64,000 bases of DNA, taken from Pseudoruegeria sp. HB172150 (GTDB lineage: Bacteria; Pseudomonadota; Alphaproteobacteria; Rhodobacterales; Rhodobacteraceae). The notes under the pieces were generated by a model, which did not search any database, was not told the origin of the DNA, and saw nothing but the letters and a program-made list of their open reading frames with translations. The DNA lies in NCBI RefSeq assembly GCF_013184805.1, contig NZ_JAATNG010000001.1, positions 124,001 through 188,000 of the forward strand. Direction: 5' to 3'. This document shows positions 16,639 through 25,081 of this stretch, piece by piece (the first letter of the stretch is position 1; every line of letters starts with the position of its first letter). A program made the position numbers and the translations under genes.

Positions 16639-18272
16639 CTTCTGCGCACCGCGACCTCGATAAGCGTGCTTTCCGTCCGGTCCAGCGCGCCGATAATCAC
16701 ATCGGCCGCGCCGTCCAGCGTCTCCACCCGTTCCGCATTCAGCCCGTATCCGCGTGCAATAGCGACGAAATCCACCCTTGGCTCGCGGATCGCCGTCACG
16801 GCGATCAGCGAGCCCTGACGCCCCGACCGCTCGTCAAGAATGCGGTACCCGTTGTTGTTCAGGATGACGAAGGTGACCGCCAGCTTCTCATGCGCCGCAG
16901 TCCAAAGAGCCTGAATGTTGTAATGCGCGCTGCCGTCGCCGATCAGGGCCAGCACCGGGCGTTGCGGCTGCGCGGACCTGATGCCGATGGCCGCGGAAAG
17001 ACCCCAGCCGATGCCGCCACCGCGCAGACCGAAAAAGCTGGCCGGCTGCGGCCCGACCAGGAACTCCCGGATGCCACGCGCGAGCGAGATCGCCTCTTCG
17101 ACGATGATCGTCCCGTCCGGCAGGCGGTCGCTCAGCCGGTAATACAGCGCCAGCGCGTCGACCAGACTACGATCCGCCGACATCGCCTCCGCCTCCAGCG
17201 CGGCGCGCGCTTCTCGGGCGGTCTCCCGTTCCGTCTCCATGCGCCGGGCCGCACCGGACGCAAGGCCGGCGTCGGATGCGAGGCGCCGGCTGAGGGCCGT
17301 AAGCACCAGAGCGGGATCCGCCAGAAGCGACGTTTCGGTCGTGTAGGTCTTACCCAGCTCCCACGGGTCGGTGTCGATATGGACGATCGCAATGTCCTCC
17401 GGCACCGGGTCGGTCTCGTGAGGAAGGGACAGGGTCATCAGGTCCGCACCGACCGAGATCAGCAGGTCGTGGCGCTCCAGATTCTTCCGCACGCCGGGGG
17501 CGAGCCGGCCGATGGCGCCGCGTGCCAGCGGATGCCGGGGCGGTAAAGGCGTCGTGTTGGCAATGTTCTCGGTATAGACAGGCGCGCCAACAAGTTCCGC
17601 GAACTCTGCCAGCTGCTCCTGCGCAGAGGACTGTTCCACGGCATCGCCTGCGATGATCACGGGCGCCTCCGACCGGGCGATCCGGGCCGCCAGCGCGTCG
17701 ATCTCGGCGTCCGGCGGCGCAGTCTGGGTGAGAACACGGTTCGGGACACCGGCGGGCACATTCGTCAGCGTCTTCATGACGTCCTGCGGCACCGACACAA
17801 AGACCGGGCCCGTCGGCACGGTCATCGCAACCTTCGCGGCTCGGCGCAGGATCCGGGGGATCGTGACGGCGCTGCGGATCTCGGCCTGCCATTTCACCAG
17901 CGGGGCCGCCATGGCGGGCAATTCGCCCCACAGCACCGGTTCGGTCGTACAGAATTCCTGATCGTGCTGGCCACAGATGACCAGCATCGGCGCGCCGGCC
18001 TTCGCGGCGTCGTACAGCATCCCCATCGCATTCCCAAGGCCCGGCGCGGCGTGCAGCAGGGCCACCGACAGGCCCCGTGCTGCCAGCGCATGACCGCCCG
18101 CCATGGACAGCGCCGCGGCCTCCTGCAGGCACAGGACATAGGTCAGCGCACCGGCCCGCTCTATCGCTTCCAGCAGCGGCAGCTCCGTCGTCCCGGGATT
18201 GCCGAAGACATGGCTGACCCCCTCGGAGATCAGGATTTCCGCTATCAGATCCGCTCCCGAGCGCACGCCCAT
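16632..18272 (-). CDS. ThDP-dependent 2-oxo acid decarboxylase, benzoylformate decarboxylase-like
   Basis: A 546-residue thiamine diphosphate enzyme with the usual three domains. The catalytic Glu is in NPGTTELPLLEAI. The ThDP/Mg motif GDG-x(n)-NN is present as GDGSAHYNIQALWTAAHEK followed by LNNNGY, and its GDGSAxYxIxALWTAA core closely resembles benzoylformate decarboxylase. Acetolactate-synthase-like or sulfopyruvate-type activity cannot be excluded. I prefer ATG 18272, preceded by GGAAGGGAAGA, over an ATG 10 codons upstream. It is divergent from the Rieske gene. It likely removes CO2 from the 2-oxo acid released by the neighbouring lyase. Confidence 0.84.
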   Translation of the reverse strand: MGVRSGADLIAEILISEGVSHVFGNPGTTELPLLEAIERAGALTYVLCLQEAAALSMAGGHALAARGLSVALLHAAPGLGNAMGMLYDAAKAGAPMLVICGQHDQEFCTTEPVLWGELPAMAAPLVKWQAEIRSAVTIPRILRRAAKVAMTVPTGPVFVSVPQDVMKTLTNVPAGVPNRVLTQTAPPDAEIDALAARIARSEAPVIIAGDAVEQSSAQEQLAEFAELVGAPVYTENIANTTPLPPRHPLARGAIGRLAPGVRKNLERHDLLISVGADLMTLSLPHETDPVPEDIAIVHIDTDPWELGKTYTTETSLLADPALVLTALSRRLASDAGLASGAARRMETERETAREARAALEAEAMSADRSLVDALALYYRLSDRLPDGTIIVEEAISLARGIREFLVGPQPASFFGLRGGGIGWGLSAAIGIRSAQPQRPVLALIGDGSAHYNIQALWTAAHEKLAVTFVILNNNGYRILDERSGRQGSLIAVTAIREPRVDFVAIARGYGLNAERVETLDGAADVIIGALDRTESTLIEVAVRRSY

Positions 18273-18419
18273 CCAAGTCTTCCCTTCCCGTCCACAGGCC
18301 ACAAACTGCCGCTGATAGCGGCGCGGGCCACCCGAAAAAAGCTCACATCTCCGGAAGATTTACTGATTTGTACCGGAAAAGCCGCGGCCTGTACCTTGGT
18401 CCCGAAAGGCGGGTTGCGC

Positions 18420-18782
18420 ATGAAGGTGCATGTCGGGCAGGCGGACGAGATACGCGCAGAAGGGCACATCGTCGTTGCCATAGGCGAGAAAGAGGTCGGG
18501 CTGTTCGCCGTCGGGGACGGCATCGTCGGCTGGATGAACATCTGCCCGCATCAGGGCGGCCCGGTCTGCCAGGGCAGGCTGTTCCGCCGCGTCGTCGAAC
18601 CTCTGGATGCCGAGCGCCGCAGCTTCGGGCGCCAGTTCGACGAGACCGACAGGCACATCGTCTGCCCGTGGCACGGGCTGGAATTCGATCTTCGGACCGG
18701 GCGCAATGCAGCGAATGGCGAACTGCGGCTGCGCGGCGTTCCGGTCACCGTCGAGGGGGAGGACGTCTATGTCGAGGTCTGA
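18420..18782 (+). CDS. Small Rieske [2Fe-2S] protein
   Basis: A 120-residue single-domain Rieske protein. The two cluster-binding boxes are C-P-H-QGG (about residue 42) and C-P-W-H (about residue 83). They are separated by an unusually charged roughly 40-residue insert (RRVVEPLDAERRSFGRQ). It is ferredoxin-like in size, with no membrane anchor or signal peptide, so it is a soluble electron carrier or a subunit. Its last 14 bases overlap the next gene, whose stop in turn overlaps the amidohydrolase start. The three products are therefore probably made in fixed ratio. No Rieske-type oxygenase large subunit is encoded in the window. Confidence 0.87.
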   Translation: MKVHVGQADEIRAEGHIVVAIGEKEVGLFAVGDGIVGWMNICPHQGGPVCQGRLFRRVVEPLDAERRSFGRQFDETDRHIVCPWHGLEFDLRTGRNAANGELRLRGVPVTVEGEDVYVEV

Positions 18783-19173
18783 CGCGGCCCTGTCGCTGGC
18801 CGCTGCGGCGGGCAAGACGGGCAACAACCCGTACGAGCCCATAAACTGGCTGGCAGAGGAAATCTGGGAACTCAGCGAGGCCGCAGTGACGCGGGAAGAG
18901 GCAGATCTTGTCACCGATGCCGCCGTGACGGCCCTGATGACGGCCGCGGTCAGGCTCTATGCCAAGAAGTGCGACGGCGAGGCGCGTACCTTCCGCCCGC
19001 TGAAGGGCGACTACGACGAGGTCGTCACCCCGACAGAGGCGCTGACGGCGTGCACCGAGCTGTTGCGGGCCCTGCATCTTGGACCGATGGAATTCGCGCT
19101 GTGGGCGCGGCGGCAGCCGGAAACCTATTACGACGAGCCTTTCGCGCCCGCCCGTGAGGATAAGGCGCCGTGA
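18769..19173 (+). CDS. Small helical protein of unknown function
   Basis: A 134-residue, mostly helical soluble protein I do not recognise. It begins MSRSDAALSLAAAAGKTG and has a short PYEPINWLAEEIWELSE helix, then long Ala/Thr-rich helices and an acidic Pro-rich C terminus. It is locked between the Rieske gene (14-base overlap) and the amidohydrolase (GTGA overlap), which makes it a likely third subunit or assembly factor. No Cys-rich motif or membrane helix is seen. Confidence 0.72.
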   Translation: MSRSDAALSLAAAAGKTGNNPYEPINWLAEEIWELSEAAVTREEADLVTDAAVTALMTAAVRLYAKKCDGEARTFRPLKGDYDEVVTPTEALTACTELLRALHLGPMEFALWARRQPETYYDEPFAPAREDKAP

Positions 19174-20387
19174 CAGAGCAGAGGATCACCCGCCCGCTGG
19201 AGAAGATCACGGTCAGGACCGACACGCGGGACATCCTTGCCCATGCAAAACGCGACGCGGTCCGGCGCAAGTTCGACGACTGGCTGATCTTCGACATGGA
19301 CTCGCACCATCAGGAAAGCGTGTCCTGGAACGAGATCGTCCAGTTCATCGAAGATCCCGTCGTGCGCGAGCAGGCGATGAACTACCACAATGAAAGGGTC
19401 GGCGCGCCGCCCTACGGGCTGAACGCGAATTTCGGCATGCGCTATCAGGATGTGGGCGGCCGCATACTGCACCAGGCCGACCGGCGCGAGGATGTCTCGG
19501 GCGAAACCGTGCACCGCGACGTGGTCCTCGCCCGGCGCGCGATGGAGGCGATGTCCGTCGACTACACGATCCTATTTCCGGTCTCCATGCTGCTCTTGGG
19601 CACGCATCCCCAGGCGCATATGGAAGTGCAGCTGGGCGATGCCTACAACCGCTGGCTTACCGAATACCTGATCCCGCAGGACAGCCGCCTTAAGACGCTG
19701 ATCTATCTGCCGTTCAACTCACCGGATGCCGCCTACCGCACCGCCGAGAAGTTCGCGGACAAGCCCGGTGTCATCGGCTTCTGCGTGACCTCCATCCGTC
19801 ACGCCGGCGTTCACGAGAACGCCTACATGCCGCTCTACCGGCTGATCGAGGAAACCGGCAAGCCGATCGCCTTTCACGCCGCCTATCACTGGACCGACCC
19901 GTCGCTGAAGACGATCCCGACCTTCCTCGGGATGCATTCGCTCAGCTTCGTCTGGTGCAACATGGTCCACATGACCAACTGGATCCTGCAGGGTATCCCC
20001 GAACGGTTTCCGGCGCTGAAGAGCATCTGGGTGGAAAGCGGGCTCGCCTGGATCCCGTTCCTGATGCAGCGGCTGGACGACCAGTACATGATGCGCCAGT
20101 CCGAGGCGCCGCTGCTCAAGCGGATGCCCAGCGACTACATGCGCGAAAACTGCTGGTACAGCTCGCAGCCGATGGAACGCGGCAATCTCGAAGCCCTCGA
20201 ACTGACGATGAAGATGATCAATGCCGAGACCCAGCTGCTCTACTCGTCGGATTGGCCGCACTTCGACTTCGACACGCCGGGATCGATCTTCAATCTCCCG
20301 TTCGTCAGCGAGCAGGCCAAGCGCAACATCCTCGGCCTGAACGCCGCGCGGCTCTTCGGTCTTCCGGAAACCCGGCCCGAACCCTGA
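19170..20387 (+). CDS. Amidohydrolase_2 family metal-dependent hydrolase/decarboxylase
   Basis: A 405-residue TIM-barrel protein related to the ACMSD / gamma-resorcylate decarboxylase group. Instead of the usual HxH after strand 1 it shows D42-x-D44-x-H46-x-x-E49. Other family marks are H236 in AFHAAYHW, VESGLAWIPFLMQRLD, and D361 in SSDWPHFDFD near the C terminus. Members decarboxylate aromatic acids or hydrolyse C-C or amide bonds. The GTG start overlaps the preceding stop as GTGA. A Rieske protein directly coupled to such an enzyme is unusual and hints at an oxidative or electron-requiring function. A perfect hairpin follows the stop. Confidence 0.84.
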   Translation: MTEQRITRPLEKITVRTDTRDILAHAKRDAVRRKFDDWLIFDMDSHHQESVSWNEIVQFIEDPVVREQAMNYHNERVGAPPYGLNANFGMRYQDVGGRILHQADRREDVSGETVHRDVVLARRAMEAMSVDYTILFPVSMLLLGTHPQAHMEVQLGDAYNRWLTEYLIPQDSRLKTLIYLPFNSPDAAYRTAEKFADKPGVIGFCVTSIRHAGVHENAYMPLYRLIEETGKPIAFHAAYHWTDPSLKTIPTFLGMHSLSFVWCNMVHMTNWILQGIPERFPALKSIWVESGLAWIPFLMQRLDDQYMMRQSEAPLLKRMPSDYMRENCWYSSQPMERGNLEALELTMKMINAETQLLYSSDWPHFDFDTPGSIFNLPFVSEQAKRNILGLNAARLFGLPETRPEP

Positions 20388-20401
20388 CCCCAAAATGGAA
20401 A

Positions 20402-20426
20402 GCCCGGCTTCCATCGGAAGCCGGGC
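20402..20426. terminator. Terminator-like hairpin between convergent genes
   Basis: A perfect 11-bp stem, GCCCGGCTTCC / GGAAGCCGGGC, with an ATC loop lies 14 bases after the amidohydrolase stop and 27 bases from the end of the convergent binding-protein gene. There is no long T-run, yet the stem is strong and well placed to stop transcription in both directions. Confidence 0.68.
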
Positions 20427-20453
20427 CATCCGGGCAGGACCTGCAGTCAGGCG

Positions 20454-21560
20454 CTACTTTTCGGTTGCTTCCAGAAAGCGTGCGCGCCAGTCATCCATCG
20501 CCGCGTCCACTTCCGGGGAATAGTCGAAGTAGGCGACGCCCATCTCCGGATCGATCCCTTCCGGCGCGATCGTATTGTAGTGGAACTGAACATCCGCCTC
20601 GATCCCCGGGTAATACGGCGTCAGCCCGGCTTCGCCGACCACCTTCTGACCGGCTTCGGTCATCAGGTAATTGACCAGCAGCTTGCCGCCGTTCGGGCTG
20701 CTGCCGCCTTCGACAACGCCCATGTCCCGCGACAGAACGACGGTGCCGTCGTCGAGGAACGTGATCCCGAGAACCCGCGCCTGTGCGCCTTCCAGCTTGC
20801 TGGGCAGAAGCGCCCGCGGCAGCATGAAGGCGGCAACGTATTCGCCGGTCTGAACCTTGTCGGTCATCACCCCGGCGGTCTGCTCGAAGCGCAGGTTCGG
20901 CGCGAGCTTGTCGATCAGCGGCCAGAACTCGTCGCCATGATGCTGCATCAGGCCCGTGTAGACCGAGTAAGAGAAGGGAGAGACCATCGGGTTGTAGGAT
21001 CCGATCTTGCCTTCGAACACCTCGGGATACTGCTCGATCTTCGCGACGAGATCCTTCAGGCCGGTCGGCTGCTGTTCTTCGGACAGAAGCAGCTTGTTGA
21101 AGATCATCGGCTGCGGGTCGATGGACAAGGTGAAATAGCCTTCGGGCTTGATCGCGAATGGCGGCAGCATTTCCGCATCGCTCGGCTCAAACGAGATCAG
21201 ATCGCCCTGACCGCCCATCGCCAACCACTGATCCGGGCCGGTGGCCATCAGCACGTCGGCTGTCCGCGTGCCCGACGCCTTTTCCGCGCGCCAGCGTTCG
21301 AAAGTCTCGGCGTTGGATCCGGTGCGCTTGGGCGTGACCTCGATATCCGGATAGACCTCGTTGAAGCCGCCCAGGATCACCTCCCAGTTCTGCGGGTTCA
21401 GCGTCGTGTAGACAACGACCGGCCCTTCAGCCTTCGCGGCCTCCAGAATGGCGTCCCAGTCTTCGGCAGCCTGCGCCGTCAGCGGCGCCAGCATCGCACC
21501 GATCAATGCGGCTACCGAAAATGCGGACCTCCTCCGATCTGCCCAGCAGATTCCTTGCAT
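20454..21560 (-). CDS. ABC transporter solute-binding protein, iron(III)-type
   Basis: A 368-residue periplasmic protein. The N terminus has an RRR motif, a hydrophobic core (SAFSVAALIGAMLAPL) and a likely cleavage after AQA, so it is exported. The mature part, starting AEDWDAILEAAKAEGPVVVYT, is typical of the FbpA/AfuA cluster that binds ferric iron, polyamines, phosphonates or small carboxylates. It is the only unpaired binding protein in this cluster and matches the class of the fused permease and ATPase encoded earlier, so it probably serves that transporter. AGGGAG precedes the ATG by about 9 bases. Confidence 0.88.
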   Translation of the reverse strand: MQGICWADRRRSAFSVAALIGAMLAPLTAQAAEDWDAILEAAKAEGPVVVYTTLNPQNWEVILGGFNEVYPDIEVTPKRTGSNAETFERWRAEKASGTRTADVLMATGPDQWLAMGGQGDLISFEPSDAEMLPPFAIKPEGYFTLSIDPQPMIFNKLLLSEEQQPTGLKDLVAKIEQYPEVFEGKIGSYNPMVSPFSYSVYTGLMQHHGDEFWPLIDKLAPNLRFEQTAGVMTDKVQTGEYVAAFMLPRALLPSKLEGAQARVLGITFLDDGTVVLSRDMGVVEGGSSPNGGKLLVNYLMTEAGQKVVGEAGLTPYYPGIEADVQFHYNTIAPEGIDPEMGVAYFDYSPEVDAAMDDWRARFLEATEK

Positions 21561-22461
21561 TTATCTCACTCCCTATTCGTTTCTTGTCGGCTTGCCTGGT
21601 AACGCTGTGCTCCCGGTTCACAAAGGATCCTTGCTTGGATGGTCGGGCCGGTTATCAGGTGTCGCCGTCGGTTTTCACCAACGCAACGTCAGCACAAACA
21701 ATGAAGACCCGGCTCAGCGCGTTTAACAATCGAGTTTGCGTTACAACTCTGTCAGGAAAAATCCAAACCGCCCGACACTGGCGGGCCATTGGGCTTGGAC
21801 TGGACATCCACCTCAATGTGATCCCAACGTCGACATTACCCACTCTCTTCGAGAGCGAAAGTGCCGCCGGTGTCGATGCGTCGCGTCAAATTGGCGCGTG
21901 CTAAGCGTCAGCATGCCGCCCAAAGGCGTTCTCCCTTTGGCTGTTTGCTGCGGCAGAGATCAAATTCCAATCGGGGATGATCGGCTATGAGCCGACGAAA
22001 ATTTAGATCATTAAGGCAAAACTGACCCAAGCGGCCCAGAACGAAATGCAGCCGCTGCAAGGGGCATATCATGGACTGTCGACCGCCGGGCTTTCTGACG
22101 GTCGTTGTCAGTGGGAAACGCGTTCAGAGTAAACCGCGCCATTCAGCCGGTAATTCGCGATGCGCAACGATGCAAACGGGCTTCACGGCGCCCCAAGTCA
22201 TCGGACGGGTCATGATAATGCGGCAACATCAACCTGATGGATTGCGTTGTCCGTTCTGCGCCAAGCCGTTCGCTGTGCGGCTTTATTGGTTTCACGATTT
22301 TCTGCCGTCCGTTTCGCTGTTTCGTAGGTGATGCTTTTGGTGGGACCGCCATGCCAGGATGCCCTACATTTTTTGGGGGTACGTTGGGCGACGCACCTTT
22401 TGGAAGTCCTTGTTGCTAAACGACCAATGGAGCCAGGCGCGTGGTTCCCAGGGCAGCAATT
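21561..22461. other. 900-base gap with no recognisable gene
   Basis: The longest non-coding stretch in the window, visibly less GC-rich than its surroundings. It must hold the promoter of the binding-protein gene transcribed leftward and the 3' end of the kinase operon. Reading frames here are short and match nothing I know; the longest on the minus strand, near 22143-22352, starts MAVPPKASPTKQRNG and has no recognisable family. It may be decayed foreign DNA or an untranslated regulatory region. I see no terminal inverted repeats. Confidence 0.5.
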
Positions 22462-23361
22462 TCAACTTGTTTCCGCCCGAACTGCCGCAACCGCGGCGGC
22501 ACTCGCATCTGTGTCCGGGCGGCAGCCTGGGCCGGACATGGCGGCGGCCGCGAGGCGGAGCCCAGTGTGGATCGCATCTTCCGGGGTCAGGCCCTGCCAG
22601 GCGGCGTGCAGATATCCGGCGCAGAAGGCGTCGCCGGCGCCGCTGCGGTCGACGGCTTCTACCGGCGGCGGGACGACGCGGGTGGTCCCGGCGGGGCGGT
22701 AGGCGGCGACCTCTTCGGCGCCGCTGGTGATGACCACGTGATGCGGTTTGCCGGCGAGATCCGCCGCGATCATCGCGGGCATGTCCCGGCGGCCGGTGTA
22801 CCTGGCCAACTCGTCATGGTTGGAAATGCAGAGGTCGAAATCGGCGGCGACATCGGCGCTGTATTGGCCGTTCAGATCGGCGGAGACGGGGATGCCGGCG
22901 AGGTCCGCACGGCGGTTCGGGGTGAAGAGCAGCGGATGCGCCCGCGCCATGGTGTGCAGGCGGTCGAAGCTGGAGAAATCGGTCTCCGCCACCAGCGTTT
23001 TCCACGCCTCAGCGGCCCGGTCGGCGCACCCTGCACGGGCGCCGATCATCCGCTTGTCGGACCCGTTCGCGAGGATAACCGCGAGGGTCGGTCCGATCTC
23101 CGGGCAGCGGCGGATGCCGCCGGTGCCGACTCCGGCCCTTGCCAGGCTGTCGACCGTGACGCCGGACAGCGGATCGTCTCCGGCGACGGCGAAGTACTCG
23201 ACCTCGTGGCCCAGCCGGGCCAGCCACCAGGCGACGTTGGCCGGGGCGCCGCCGCCATCGATGGTGACGCTTTCCGCGCCCATCTTTTCGTGCGGCTCCG
23301 GCAACCTTGCGACCTGAAACACGAGGTCGAGATTGAGGTTTCCGAGGATCGCGACCCTCAC
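22462..23361 (-). CDS. PfkB family carbohydrate kinase
   Basis: A 299-residue ribokinase-fold enzyme that phosphorylates a sugar or nucleoside with ATP. The N-terminal VRVAILGNLNLDLVF and the glycine-rich GGGAPANVAWWLARLG are typical. The C-terminal anion-hole signature is VDRSGAGDAFCAGYLHA, with Ser where DTxGAGD has Thr, and Asp of GAGD as base. The GTG start overlaps the stop of the permease gene (GTGA), so it is the last gene of the importer operon and probably phosphorylates the imported sugar. The C-terminal Ala-rich tail is not conserved. Confidence 0.9.
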   Translation of the reverse strand: MRVAILGNLNLDLVFQVARLPEPHEKMGAESVTIDGGGAPANVAWWLARLGHEVEYFAVAGDDPLSGVTVDSLARAGVGTGGIRRCPEIGPTLAVILANGSDKRMIGARAGCADRAAEAWKTLVAETDFSSFDRLHTMARAHPLLFTPNRRADLAGIPVSADLNGQYSADVAADFDLCISNHDELARYTGRRDMPAMIAADLAGKPHHVVITSGAEEVAAYRPAGTTRVVPPPVEAVDRSGAGDAFCAGYLHAAWQGLTPEDAIHTGLRLAAAAMSGPGCRPDTDASAAAVAAVRAETS

Positions 23362-24188
23362 TCGCCGACCCGTCCGGTGAAGGCCGCCATCACGAAACGT
23401 TGCGCGAAGGCGAAGATCAGCAGGACCGGCAGCGCGGACAGCAGCGCCACGGCCATCATCGGACCCCACATGGGCTGATGGTCGTCGATCGAGGTGAAGG
23501 CCTTGAGGCCCACGGCCAGCGTCCGCTTCTCGGGACTGTCGAGCACGAGCAGCGCCCACAGGTAGATGTTCCACGCCCCCATGAAGCTGATGACGGACAG
23601 CGAGGCGATGGAGGGCAGCACGTTTGGTATCGCGATCTGCAAGAGCTGGCGGAACGGGCCGGCGGCGTCCATGCGCGCCGCCTCGAACATCTCGCGCGGA
23701 AGGGTGCGGAAGCTCTGCCGCATGAAGAAGACGTAGAAGCCGATATAGGCGATGGAGGGCACGATGACCCCGGCGCGGGTGTCGAACCAGCCGACCATCG
23801 AGATGCCGACATAAAGCGGGACGATGCCGATAATGGTGGGAAAGGTCATGGTGGCGACGATCGTCCAGAAGGCGGCCTCGCGGCCGCGAAACCGCAGATG
23901 GGCAAAGGCAAACCCGGCGGGCACGGCGATGGCAAGCTTGCCGACGGTGACCAGCGTGGCGATGAGGATCGAGTTCCACAGCCACGCGGCCACCGGATAG
24001 CCGGCGAAGGCTGTGCGGAAATTGGCGAGCGACGGCTCGTCGGGCCAGAAGCGGAACGTCTTGCGCAGCACCAGTTCGTTGGGGGTGAAGGCGGTGGTGG
24101 TCATCCAGAACAGCGGAAAGACCGACAGCACCGCCGCCAGGACCAGAACCGCGTGGACCATCCAGAACGTGCGGCGATCAGCTTTCAT
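23358..24188 (-). CDS. ABC sugar transporter permease, MalG/UgpE-type
   Basis: A 276-residue inner-membrane protein with six predicted helices. The EAA loop is EMFEAARMDAAGPFRQLLQIAIP near residue 185. Its length and N-terminal start (FWMVHAVLVLAAVLSVFPLFWM) are those of the second permease of CUT1 sugar importers. It begins inside the end of the first permease gene (11-base overlap) and its stop is the kinase start. No separate ATPase gene is found in this operon, so an ATPase encoded elsewhere is needed, possibly one of the MsmX/UgpC-type ATPases in the window. Confidence 0.92.
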   Translation of the reverse strand: MKADRRTFWMVHAVLVLAAVLSVFPLFWMTTTAFTPNELVLRKTFRFWPDEPSLANFRTAFAGYPVAAWLWNSILIATLVTVGKLAIAVPAGFAFAHLRFRGREAAFWTIVATMTFPTIIGIVPLYVGISMVGWFDTRAGVIVPSIAYIGFYVFFMRQSFRTLPREMFEAARMDAAGPFRQLLQIAIPNVLPSIASLSVISFMGAWNIYLWALLVLDSPEKRTLAVGLKAFTSIDDHQPMWGPMMAVALLSALPVLLIFAFAQRFVMAAFTGRVGE

Positions 24189-25068
24189 AGTGGACCCGAT
24201 GCTCGAACATGCGGAATTGCAGCCAGGTCACCGCGAGGATCAGCAGGATGATCAGGACGGCGGCGGCGCTTGCCTGGCCGAACTGGAAGAACTGCAGGCC
24301 GCGCTGGTACATGTAATGCAGGATGTTGGAGGACTGGCCGTAGGGCCCGCCACCGGTCAGCACATCGATGGCGCCGACGATGTCGTCGAGAACGCCCATC
24401 GTCGTGGTCACGGCGACGAAGAAGAAAGTGGGCGAGATCAGCGGCAGTTCGATGGTCAGGAAGCGCCAGAAGGGGCGGGCGCCGTCGAGGGCGGCGGCCT
24501 CGAGGATCGGTTTGGGGATGCTAACGAGAGCGGCGAGGAACAGAAGCATGTTGAGGCCGAAGTTCTTCCAGAATGCCACGATGGTCACGCACCACAGTGC
24601 GAGGTCGGGGTCGGTGTGCCAGCGTTGCGGCGGCAGGCCGACCCAGCCGAGGGCGGTGTTGAAAAAGCCGTTGAGCGGGTCGAACAGCCAGAGCCATGCG
24701 ATGCCGGCGGTGGAGTAGGCGAGGATCGTCGGCAGGAAGAGGGCGATCTTGTAGCCGTTGGCGACGGTGCCCTGCCGCACCCGGATCAGCAGCACGGCCA
24801 GACCGAGCGGCACGAGGATCTGTGCCGGGATCAGCACCACGCAGTAGATCAGCGTGTTGATCAGCGCGTCGCGGAAATTCGGATCGGCGAAGATCCTGCG
24901 GTAGTTTTCGAGGCCGACGAAGTTCGCTTCGGGGCGGATGAAGTTCCAGTCGGTCACCGACAGACCGACCGAAAACACGACCGGCAGGTAGAGGAAGACC
25001 ACGGCGAAGAGAAGCGCTGGCCCGGTGAAGATCCACGGAGCCAGCGCAAAGGCGAATTTTCGCGTCAT
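24178..25068 (-). CDS. ABC sugar transporter permease, MalF/UgpA-type
   Basis: A 296-residue inner-membrane protein with six helices. The EAA loop (ILEAAALDGARPFWRFLTIELP) lies near residue 200, and the C-terminal segment contains the GGPYGQSSNILHYMYQRGL motif common to UgpA-like permeases. It lies 13 bases after the binding-protein gene and overlaps the next permease. It forms the translocation pore with that permease for a sugar or sugar-like substrate. Confidence 0.92.
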   Translation of the reverse strand: MTRKFAFALAPWIFTGPALLFAVVFLYLPVVFSVGLSVTDWNFIRPEANFVGLENYRRIFADPNFRDALINTLIYCVVLIPAQILVPLGLAVLLIRVRQGTVANGYKIALFLPTILAYSTAGIAWLWLFDPLNGFFNTALGWVGLPPQRWHTDPDLALWCVTIVAFWKNFGLNMLLFLAALVSIPKPILEAAALDGARPFWRFLTIELPLISPTFFFVAVTTTMGVLDDIVGAIDVLTGGGPYGQSSNILHYMYQRGLQFFQFGQASAAAVLIILLILAVTWLQFRMFEHRVHYES

Positions 25069-25081
25069 CGGGCGCCTTGTC

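Noticed and set aside
22441-23478. Plus-strand 345-residue Gly/Ala/Arg-rich frame
   Set aside because: Shadow of the PfkB kinase gene, which has both kinase signatures.
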